Source: Prorocentrum cordatum
Lineage: Eukaryota > Sar > Dinophyceae > Prorocentrales > Prorocentraceae
NCBI GenBank assembly: GCA_963575745.1
Contig: CAUYUJ010022526.1
Coordinates: 450,652 to 514,651, forward strand
DNA length: 64,000 nt
Direction: 5' to 3'
The position numbers and the translations under genes are program-made. Position 1 is the stretch's first letter, and each line of letters opens with the position of its first letter. The notes below the pieces were generated by a model. The model did no database searches, had not been told where the DNA came from, and saw only the letters and a program-made list of their open reading frames with translations. Shown piece after piece: positions 31,289 to 39,189 of the stretch.

Positions 31289-31845
31289 GCAATGCAGGGG
31301 TGGCTCCCGTCCGCGATGAGGCCGAGCACACTTGCGATGGCGACGGGTGGATGATCTATGTCGAGCGCGGCTCCATCTCACTGCAGCCAGCTCCGTCAAA
31401 GTGGGGCAACCCGTTCCGCATTCGGGGCAGTCTGGACAAGCACCAGGCCTTCGAGCTGCTCGCAGAGCACCTGGAGAAGTCGCCCGACCTTCTGGCCGAT
31501 TTATCTTCACTGAGCGGCGCTCGGCTATTTTGCCACTGCAAGGAACGCTTCAACGATGTCCTGATCGCGAAGTGGTTGGAGCGCTTCAGCGCGCCATCCC
31601 CCTGGAGGGCCTGGCAGGTGTACCTCTTTGACTTAGAATTGCTGGAGATCACCAACTGGTGGCGCGCCAAGGCCCTTCAGGAGACGGAAATCAGCGAGGC
31701 GGTCGATGTAGCCCGTCGGAGGTATGAATATTTCAGCGTGCCGAGGAGCGAGAACAAGGCCGTCATCCGCGAGACAACGACGCAGTCCCTCAGGGAGGCG
31801 ATCGGTGGGGATCGGGGCACCATCGGGCGCCCGCAGAATTCGTGA
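31285..31845 (+). pseudogene. DUF4326-like domain followed by RT motif C region
   Basis: 186 codons. Residues about 23-97 match the DUF4326 pattern: IYVERGS, SKWGNPF (38-44), a helical middle (SPDLLADLSSLSG), LFCHCK (81-86) and NDVLIAKW (90-97). The usual CH.D after CHC is replaced by RFND, so part of the metal/thiol-like signature is lost. Residues 108-180 then read WQVYLFDLELLEI ... ARRRYEYFSVPRSENKAVIR ... GTIGRP, which I align with the RT motif C and thumb region of these elements (normally YIDDFD or similar). Here the first catalytic Asp is Phe (TAC CTC TTT GAC at 31,621). The DUF4326-like segment therefore lies between RT motifs B and C. Its role is unknown. Confidence 0.65.
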
Positions 31846-32226
31846 GACGGCTGATCTCCCTCACCCTGGCGACCTTGCAACGGCCCACAGTGACTCAGAA
31901 GTGGGCGCAGATCCTGGCGGGCCGCCGGGCTCGGTGCCTCTTTTTGAGGCGCGGGCGATGATGTGCATCAGTCACCTGTGGCAACTCTTGGTGACGATGC
32001 GTGGTGATGCGAAGCTGCCACGTGGAGTGCGCGAGGAGCTGGTGTCGGCCTTGACGTTGCTCCATTTGCTTCGCTGCGGCCTGCGGGTGCCGATCAGCGG
32101 GTTGGTGACGGTCTCGGGTGCCAGCAGGCAGCGTGGCGCCGTGCGTCGAGCTGTTCGCCTTCGACCTGATGGAGTGACCGCTGCGAGAGCGGCCAGCAGA
32201 AGGCTGGTGACTGACTTCCGCGACGA
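31846..32226 (+). pseudogene. RNase H-like segment of the retrotransposon
   Basis: Reading frame changes are needed: EFVRRLISLTLATLQRPTV in one frame to about 31,950, then SHLWQLLVTMRGDAKLPRGV and ELVSALTLLHLLRCGLRV, ISGLVTVSGAS in the next. The last motif aligns with the D-A-S of the first RNase H catalytic aspartate (TVSDAS in intact relatives, from memory of the family). Here it is Gly (GGT at 32,117). Assignment rests on order and this short motif. Confidence 0.5.
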
Positions 32227-32760
32227 GGTGGTGCTCCTGTCCTTGCTCGACGGCATCGGTGGGGCTCGCCGCGCCCTGGACCTTTTAGCTTATCCGCCAA
32301 GATCGACACCGAGGCGAAACAGGTGACCAAGTCTGCGTGGCCCGACGTACTGGAATCGGCGGCGTCTGATCCTTTGGGGTCGCCGAGGGGGTGGCCATCC
32401 GTGAATGAGTTCCGTGTGTGAAGTGGATATTTGTGGTGGCCAATAGCCCTTACAGCGACCTGGCCCGCATCAATGTTAAGTATGCTGGTCTTCGAGGGAA
32501 GCGTTCACGCTGTTTTACGAGTTAGACCGCAATGTGTCTTTGCTACGCGAGACGCTGGGTGTCTTCTGCACGGTCTTCTCCTAGGCTGAGAACGTGGCCT
32601 CGATGGATTCGGTACCGCGACAGCTGTTGTCACAATCCATGGGATGCGAACCAGTGCGTATCTCAGCAGGTGATGTCACACGCTGTCAGCGTGGCCGTCT
32701 GCGGTGGATGAAGGAGGAGCTGTTGACGTCGTAGCAGGGCGGGGCGTACTTTATGGACAC
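32226..32760 (+). pseudogene. Cytosine-C5 DNA methyltransferase-like domain of the retrotransposon
   Basis: Motifs occur in the order of the C5-methyltransferase family across at least three frames: motif I LLSLLDGIGGARRALDLL (32,230-32,290), motif II-like KIDTEAKQVTKSAWPDV (32,296-32,350), the catalytic loop as NSPYSDLARIN (32,440-32,475), ENVASM of motif VI (32,588-32,605, with a TAG two codons upstream) and RCQRGRLRWM resembling motif VIII (32,680-32,710). The catalytic PC dipeptide is PY (TAC at 32,451), so methyl transfer should be abolished. A tail LPTFLRRVLRRAPGQFPAGL (from about 32,860) continues in another frame. Retrotransposons that captured cytosine methyltransferases are documented in Symbiodinium. 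DIRS elements are also known to carry methyltransferase domains. Confidence 0.72.
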
Positions 32761-32805
32761 GGTGAAGCACGTCATGATTCCTGATGAGCCTGGACCAGTT
32801 GAACA

Positions 32806-33720
32806 TTGGCTTGCCGTGAGCTTCAGTGGCAGGATGACTTCCAGAGGGACTGCCGCCTGCCCACTTTTCTGCGACGTGTTCTTCGTCGTGCTCCAGGTCA
32901 GTTCCCCGCAGGTCTCGACAGATGTGCGGATCGTGAACTCGAACGTTGGCGCGAGTTCGACTACCGTTACGCCCCCCTTCTTCAGGGCGGCAACTGCAGC
33001 AGGCTATCTGTCCAAGATCCCTTCCGTCAGGCAGATGCGTGAGACTGGAGGTGGTGCCACCATCGCCGTCGCCACCGTCAGCGCGGACCAGGTCGATTGC
33101 GACGAAGGTGTCTTGGTTCGCCAACGCGACCCCGAGAGCCAGGATGCCGCGCTGGACCCCAGCGTCATCATCGTGGAGGAGCTGGCCCGCAGAGCGGAGG
33201 CCGAGAGCAGCGACATCAGGATCGACGCACTCGAGGCGATGCGGCCTGACCTGCGGCCCAGGCGACCCGTCATTGTGGCGCGCTGGATGCGCGGCGCTGC
33301 TGGCACTCGGGTTTGCGGCCTTCTCGCGGACCACCGAGACGCTGACCTTGAGACGCTGGCCGGTTGCCATCGACAGGGCTCACGCCAGGCTCGTTGTAGT
33401 TTTGCAATTCGCAAAAAGTGGGCTGCAGCTTCATCGACAGGAGTCGATCGTGATTGAGGTTACCTCGGATTTCTTCTTGTTGCAACATAATTCGTCAGAC
33501 CAGCTGGCCCTGTCTCTTCGATTGGAGATTTCAGATGTGTGTTCGAGCAGCTGTGTGCTGCCATCAATTGCCAGCAGTTTCAATTCAAGCCATTCAGTTT
33601 AACAAGGGGGGGCCACATCTTCCTCTTGCCGCACCCGTAACATGCCTGCCACTCTAGAGAGAGTTCTTGGCAGGACACGGCGACGGCTCGCATATCTCTT
33701 ACAGAAGGCCAGCAGGCTCT
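32806..33720 (+). pseudogene. Tyrosine recombinase of the retrotransposon
   Basis: The best segment (about 33,280-33,470) reads CAALLALGFAAFSRTTETLT then LRRWPVAIDRAHARLVVVLQ and FAKSG. This fits the catalytic-domain pattern of tyrosine recombinases: a helix, an Arg in the SRTTE box, and a beta-hairpin Lys in AKSG. Further on, FKPFSLTRGG (about 33,580-33,610) matches the second conserved Arg box. After a one-base frame change, LERVLGRTRRRLAYLL supplies a candidate active-site Tyr near 33,690. The enzyme would cut and join the circular DNA intermediate at the split repeats. The region 32,950-33,270 is less certain. Frameshifts occur near 32,820 and 33,612, so no intact enzyme is made from this copy. 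Confidence 0.7.
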
Positions 33721-33846
33721 CTCGGACTTGCGCGTTTCGCAGTCGCCCCTCGATCGATGGGGCTTTCTCGGGAGCCTGCTGGCCCACAATGTGCCCCCCC
33801 CCCCCCCTGCGGTGATTTCAAGGCGGTGAACCCGGTAGGGAGACGT

Positions 33847-34159
33847 GGAAGAGCTCTTGGGTCCTCTCGGCCTCGTCTTGCCTCATCGGTGCGCTCGAGG
33901 TTTTCCTGGAGGCCGCTGGCGGCCGCTTCGAGAGGCCCTGGTGTTCCGCGGAGGAGTCCTGGGACCATAGGCCTCGTTCGGCCTGGCCTCGCCCTGGGAA
34001 AAACTCGGCCGCGCGGTGCTGGCGGCGCTGGCGAGAGGCAACACGGGGCGGTGAGTTCAATGGGGCTCAACCGCCCCGCTGGTGGGCCCGCGAGGCCCCG
34101 CTCGACAATGCCCTGGTGGAAGCGGCGTGGCACAAAACAAGAGGGGATCCCCAACAGTG
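33847..34159 (+). repeat. Split direct repeat B1
   Basis: Starts GGAAGAGCTCTTGGGTCCTC and ends GATCCCCAACAGTG, 313 bp. Differs from B2 at three positions. Confidence 0.95.
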
Positions 34160-34168
34160 AAAAACAGA

Positions 34169-34261
34169 AACCCATGTATTACATGTTGATTGGTTCGTCC
34201 TGTGGGGCCCCTCTTTCCTGTGCATGCGCCGCGATGCCGCCTCGCCGCAGGCGTTTTGTCT
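34169..34261 (+). repeat. Split direct repeat A2
   Basis: 93-bp copy of A1, nine bases after B1. The B1-A2 junction (CAGTG, AAAAACAGA, AACCC) should represent the closed circular junction of the element in this class. Confidence 0.93.
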
Positions 34262-34287
34262 CCCACCCTCGGGCCACCCTTTTAGAG

Positions 34288-34600
34288 GGAAGAGCTCTTG
34301 GGTCCTCTCGGCCTCGTCTTGCCTCATCGGTGCGCTCGAGGTTTTCCTGGTGGCCGCTGGCGGCCGCTTCGAGGGGCCCTGGTGTTCCGCGGAGGAGTCC
34401 TGGGACCATAGGCCTCGTTCGGCCTGGCCTCGCCCTGGGAAAAACTCGGCCGCGCGGTGCTGGCGGCGCTGGCGAGAGGCAACACGGGGCGGTGAGTTCA
34501 ATGGGGCTCAACCGCCCCGCTGGTGGGCCCGCGAGGCCCCGCTCGACAATGCCCTGGTGGAAGCGGTGTGGCACAAAACAAGAGGGGATCCCCAACAGTG
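34288..34600 (+). repeat. Split direct repeat B2 (right end of element)
   Basis: 313-bp copy of B1, same orientation. After it the sequence becomes CAAGAAACATAGATATG and then LINE-like coding sequence. Confidence 0.95.
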
Positions 34601-34639
34601 CAAGAAACATAGATATGTATATGAAGCGCGCTTTCCGCC

Positions 34640-35386
34640 ATGTCAAGCACTTCCCGCCATGTGAAGCGCTTTCTGGGAAACTCTGGAATTCGGATTTGGG
34701 GTGATCGCGTCCTGCTGTTGGGTCATCGTTGGGAGGGGGACATCGCTAGGATGGCGTCGTTCGATTCTTCTCGAATTGTTCTTCGAGAGTTTCTGTTTGA
34801 GGGTTTCAGGTATCTCCGCCATCTTGAGGACACCCTTGGGAACCGATGGGGCCATTTTAATTTCCATGTCTGGAGATGGGAGAAACATATCGTAGACTAC
34901 TACGGAGTCTCCTGGCGCGACCTAGCCATCCAGGCCGACTGCTGGAAGGTCGCAGGGATGAGCCGGTTGCTTTTCACAAAGGACGGGTTTGGTAGACGGG
35001 ACCCTCAGGTGACGAAGAAGCGATGTGAACATGTTTGTTGGATTTACCTGAGTTTCAGAGGTTACGCTTTCCTGGCCAACGATTTCTGTTCTTTATATGG
35101 GGGTCGGCTGGGGCTCTTACCGCTTCTCCATGGCGCGTTGTCCTGTTTCAGTTTCGAACAACCAGCCTCCGCGCTTCAATTGTTTGGATGGAGTCCAAAA
35201 GCCATACGGATGATTTTTGTTTTACTTTGGCCCCAGATGGGTATTAGGACGGAGTCCCGATCTACACACTCCGCTGGGCAGCACTTGTGCCTTCATACGC
35301 CTGTCCGACAGCAGCAAGGGGCGTGCTGTCCCATTCCCTTCAACCTAGTCGCACCGAGACGGTGTGGACCGGAGAGTCGCTTCTGA
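34640..35386 (+). pseudogene. LINE C-terminal fragment (right half of interrupted LINE)
   Basis: The first about 120 codons read LLLGHRWEGDIARMASFDSS, then FNFHVWRWEKHIVDYYGVSW and RDLAIQADCWK. They follow the W-x-GH-x-ARM ... RW-D/E-x-x-I ... WRDLAxDRxxW pattern found after the reverse transcriptase in dinoflagellate LINEs. Strand and order fit the continuation of the fragment at 26,024-26,463, with the split-repeat retrotransposon between them. The remaining residues (from about 125) have no recognised similarity. Confidence is moderate because this part of LINE proteins is poorly conserved. Confidence 0.5.
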
Positions 35387-35407
35387 TGACCGTGTCGAGT
35401 CAAGTCA

Positions 35408-35494
35408 AGTCGTCGTCGTCGTCGTCGCGTCGTCGCGTCGTCGCCGTCGCCGTCGCCGTGGCCGTCGTAGTCGTCGTCATCGTCGTCGTCTTCG

Positions 35495-35528
<34 letters not shown>

Positions 35529-35715
35529 GTCCGACGTCGACGTCGACTTCGTTGTCGCCGTCTTCGCCGCCGTTCGCAGCCGCAACCGTCGCGTCGTCAT
35601 CGTTGTCGTCGTCGCCGTCGCCGCCGCCGCCGCCATCGTCGTCGTCGTCATCGTCGTCGTCTTTGCGTCGTCGCCATCGTTGTCGCCGCCGCCGGCGCCG
35701 CCGCCGCCGCCTTGG
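35408..35715 (+). repeat. GTC trinucleotide microsatellite
   Basis: About 300 bp of GTC/GCC/ATC triplets. The frames are homopolymer-like (Val, Arg, Ser) and are not genes. Confidence 0.93.
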
Positions 35716-35849
35716 CGTGGCGCGCTTTGCCAGGCGTCGAGCTCATCGCGCACCTCTGCGCACCGCTGCCGGAGGTCGGCGGCCGGGAGGTCGCCCCCGC
35801 GAGGACGAGGCGCGCGTTTGGGGGGTGGGATGGAGTGCGTAGAGGTGGA

Positions 35850-37490
35850 GGTGTGAGGCGGAGGGGGAGGAGGTGGAGATGGGAGACGGAGGAGGGGGAG
35901 GAGGGGGAGGAGGAGGAGGAGGAGGAGGAGGAGGAGGGCGAGGGGGAGGAGGAGGTGGATGAGGAGGAGGAGGTGGGGGAGGGGGAGGAGGACGAAATGG
36001 AAAATCATTTTAATAACAAATAATAATAATAAGTGTGAACGCAGGATCATCATAACAACAATGAAAAGTAAAAACAACTAGTAAACAGGAGGATCCAAAT
36101 GGAAAATCAGCAAAAGCAAGTGATTAATAATGGCAATTCTGATAAGTGTTACTTACAATCATAAGGAGAGCATGAAAAATTGAAGAAGAAGGAGAAGGAG
36201 GACAAGGAGGAGGAGGAGGTGGAGGAGATAGGCGGAGGAACTAGTTAGGATGGGGAGGACGAGGATGAAGAGGAGGTGGATGAGGAGGAGGAGGAGGAGG
36301 AGAAGGATGACGAGAAGGTAAATGATACTAATACGAATCAGCAGATAAGAGGATTACTACTACTACCAATGTTGATTCCAAACGTAACCATAATAGGAAA
36401 ACGTGCATACTAACAACAGTCATAATATCATTACTATCAAGAAACATAGTAATATTAATCATTCTAGTGCTAATGATACAAACAATAAGATCATGACGAC
36501 GAATATGAAATGTACTACTAAGAAGTAGGAGAAGGACGCGGAGGAGGACGAGGTTGATGAGATAGGAGGAAGAACTCAGTAGGAGGAGGAGGAGGACGAG
36601 AACGAGGAGAAGGATGAGGAGGAGGAGGAGCAGGAAAAGTCTGACTATGAGGACCATAGCGATACCAGTCACAAGTATAATAATATGAATGTTCTTACCA
36701 GTCGTCAGCATATTATTGGTAAGCATACGGGCTGATACGACTACTATACGGTTGCGGCTCGTAAAATAGTAATATTATCGCTACTACTAATAATCATATT
36801 ACTACGAAAACTACTAATGCGATCCATAGTCATAGTAATACTAGTTCGCATACGTAACAAGCGTAGTAAGAGACCGTTGTACTTCGAAAATAAGAACATA
36901 CAAATAATAATGGTGACGATAATCAGGAAGTGGAGGATATAGGAGGGGCTAATTGGGAGGAGGAGGAGGAGGAAGAGGAGAACGCGGAAGGGGAGGAGGT
37001 GGAGGATGAGCAGGGGGAGATACAAGGAGGAGGGGAAAGAAGAAGTTAGGAGGAGGAGGAGGAGATAGGAGGAGGAGGAGAAGGAGGAGAAGTATCAGGA
37101 GCAAGAGGAGGAGGAGGAGGAGGAGGAGGGGGAGGAGGGGGAGGAGGAGGAGAAGGAGGAGGAGGAGGATGAGAAGGACGAGGAGGATGAGGAAGAGGCA
37201 TTAAGGACATCGATTCCGCCAGCGCAGGGAAAGGAAGAGGAGCAACCACAAGGGAACGCTACGCAACGCCTGCAAGGTCACCACGCTTGTTGTCGCCAAA
37301 AGCGAGGTCTGGGGGACTCAGTAAGCACCTTGTCTGCCGCTGGCGCCCCTTCGCAGCCTGCGCACGGGGAGGAATCGGAATAATGGGCGGAGGCAGGAGA
37401 GAGGACGGAGGAGGCTGAGGAGAAGGAGAAGGAGGTGGAGGGTAGAGGAGGAAGTGGAAGAGGAGGATGAGTAGGCTCAGGGGGATAGGG
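35850..37490 (+). repeat. Alternating polypurine GAG and AT-rich ATA trinucleotide tracts
   Basis: GAG-rich stretches at 35,855-35,990, 36,180-36,320, 36,530-36,640, 36,950-37,195 and 37,395-37,480 alternate with AT-rich blocks (36,005-36,170, 36,320-36,530 and 36,640-36,945) rich in AATAATA, ACTAATA and CATAGTA words. The AT-rich blocks stand out in this GC-rich window. No gene seen. Confidence 0.85.
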
Positions 37491-38026
37491 ATCGGTGTAT
37501 GGGGAGGTCGGGGGACGGAGCATGAGGAGGATCACACGGAGGTTCTACGCATGTTTTGGAGTTTCTCCCCGTCGAATTTTCTCGAGCATCTGTTTCGGAG
37601 GTACCAGAGGTCTCAGCTTGGTGGGCGCCTCCCTCCATCCTGCCTCTTCCTCCGTGCCTGCCCTCCGCATCCCCTTCGCCCACCTTCAGCGGTGCCTGCC
37701 ACAGAAGGCACTGGGCCTGCTCATGCTTCTGCAGCCAACCACTTTTCACAGCGGTCTTACAAACGTTGAGAAGCTACAAGCCACCAGCTACCGGGACCCC
37801 CCCTCCAGGAGCCGTTTCCTCTATGCTGACGGTTTTTCGGGTTATTAATGCACACACATCGTTCCTGGCCAGGCCCATCTTGGGCCCCGGATCGGTGTGT
37901 GTGTGTGTGTGTGGACCTCCCTGGCCCCCAGGAACGGTGCACCTGCACAGCCTTCGCTTTTTTTGCCAGGTCGGCTACGACGCGCTTCCGCGGATACAAA
38001 CAAACTCAGTGCAGTGGGGAAAGAGG
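37490..38026. other. Unique sequence with a GT run
   Basis: (GT)n at about 37,893-37,912. Otherwise unique and no gene recognised. Confidence 0.45.
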
Positions 38027-38225
38027 TGATCATTTTCTTATTCATTGTTTTGCCTATCGGCGCAGGCCCTCGCACCCCCTCCCCCACCTTCCCCTGGAGT
38101 AGATCTTGGCTGTTTTTGGCGCCTGTTTTAGGTAGGTGGAGTTTTTCTCCCATGTGACGCACTGCTGCAAACAGTCGCACTAATCAGAGGTCCGGAGCCA
38201 GACGCCCCCCTTCCGCCCAGTGTTG
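38027..38225 (+). repeat. Dispersed repeat R2, copy 2
   Basis: Same order of words as 18,990-19,232 (TATTCATTGTTTTGCC, CCCCTGGAGTAGATCTTG, TTTTTGGCGCCTGTTT, AAACAGTCGC). Confidence 0.82.
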
Positions 38226-38230
38226 AAATT

Positions 38231-38374
38231 CGATGATCCTCAGGACGTGTGTTAGCCCAATGTGTGTTTACCCCGTTCAACCCAACCAGTCGATCATCAC
38301 ATCGCCTTCGTCCTAGTGAAGGGCCTCGGTGGGCAAACACACGTTGGCGCTAACACGGGTTCTGAGGATCATCG
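38231..38374. mobile_element. MITE-like element with ~43-bp TIRs
   Basis: 144 bp. Ends CGATGATCCTCAG and CTGAGGATCATCG, followed inward by GTGTTAGC and GCTAACAC and by TGTGTGTTT and AAACACACG. Arms are about 85% complementary over 43 bp around a short unique centre. No coding capacity. Confidence 0.85.
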
Positions 38375-38689
38375 AGAATCGCCGAGTAAGACAAAGTTCA
38401 GCTGGGAGGGATCAAATCTCAGATGTGGTGCGAGCGCGCCCAGCTTGCCTGCGCCCCTCCCCTCGCGCCTTCCCACCTCGCCCTCTCGCCCTCCCCTCGG
38501 CGCTGCCCCCCGGCGGTCGGTCTGGAAGGGAGGAATGGCTCCCAGCCGTTGCCGCCTTGGCTTCGAGCCGCATCGCTGAAGATTTTTGGGGAGGCCTCTG
38601 CCTTTGTGGCATCCGATTCGGGGCTTGACTAGGACTCCCTTCGGTAGCAAATCATGGGAGCCTTGTCTACCCCGCAATTCTGTCTTAAG
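38375..38689. other. No gene seen
   Basis: GC-rich unique sequence; nothing recognisable. Confidence 0.4.
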
Positions 38690-38850
38690 CGTCGACTAGC
38701 GTCGACTAGCGTCTGGGAGTCGATGATATAGCGCCGATTTAGCGCTGCTTAGCGTCAATTAGCGTCGATTTAGCGTCCACTGCCGTCGATTTAGCGTCGA
38801 TTCGCAAGAGCCGACAAGATGGGAGGGGAGGCTCCCCTGAGTTGCCACGG
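38690..38850 (+). repeat. AGCGTCGA minisatellite and dispersed repeat R10, copy 1
   Basis: About ten recurrences of TTAGCGTCGA or CTAGCGTCGA within 115 bp, followed by GAGGCTCCCCTGAGTTGCCA. Related words (GACGCTAAGTC, GAGGCTCCCTTGAGTTGCTA) occur at 43,670-43,815. Confidence 0.75.
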
Positions 38851-39060
38851 ACACCCCCGAGCTGGTCTCAGGCCGCTGCCTCACCTCACCTCGTCTCAGC
38901 GCTGCCCCCGCCCCCCTCCTCACCTCGCGCTCGCGCTCGGTCTCGGGCGCGGACGCTGGGTGGCGCACATCAGTCTGGGACGAGGCCGCGGCCTTGCCGC
39001 CGGCTCCGGCCCTGGCCTCGCCCCAGAGGAGCTCGAGGGAAGGGGGGCAATGCAAACAGG

Positions 39061-39061
39061 G

Positions 39062-39104
<43 letters not shown>

Positions 39105-39128
39105 CGAGAAACGAAACGAAACGAAACG
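39061..39128 (+). repeat. GA and ACGAA microsatellite
   Basis: (GA)n from 39,061 to 39,108, then (ACGAA)n to 39,128. It lies just beyond the 3' end of the minus-strand LINE. Confidence 0.92.
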
Positions 39129-39189
39129 CCGGAGGCGTGCGTGCTTCTACGGGGAGCACGCCGGTGCCCATTAGGGTATGGCGTGGAGG

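Larger units (their letters stand above)
26535..34600 (+). mobile_element. Tyrosine-recombinase retrotransposon with split direct repeats (8.07 kb)
   Basis: Ends are defined by repeats in the order A1 (26,535-26,627) - coding - B1 (33,847-34,159) - A2 (34,169-34,261) - B2 (34,288-34,600). This split-direct-repeat layout is the known hallmark of PAT/Ngaro-type members of the DIRS order, which integrate with a tyrosine recombinase rather than a DDE integrase. Between the repeats, in order, are Gag-like sequence, reverse transcriptase with an embedded DUF4326-like segment, RNase H-like, cytosine-methyltransferase-like and tyrosine-recombinase sequence, all on the plus strand. B1 and B2 differ at 3 of 313 positions and A1 and A2 at 1 of 93. 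The coding part has several frameshifts and stops and altered catalytic residues, so this copy should be unable to move itself. Confidence 0.85.

Noticed and set aside
33667-34704. 345-codon frame over the B1-A2-B2 repeats
   Set aside because: It duplicates itself because B1 and B2 are the same sequence. The region is terminal repeat, not coding.
37893-37912. (GT)n run as a Z-DNA regulatory site
   Set aside because: Too short, and nothing nearby to regulate.
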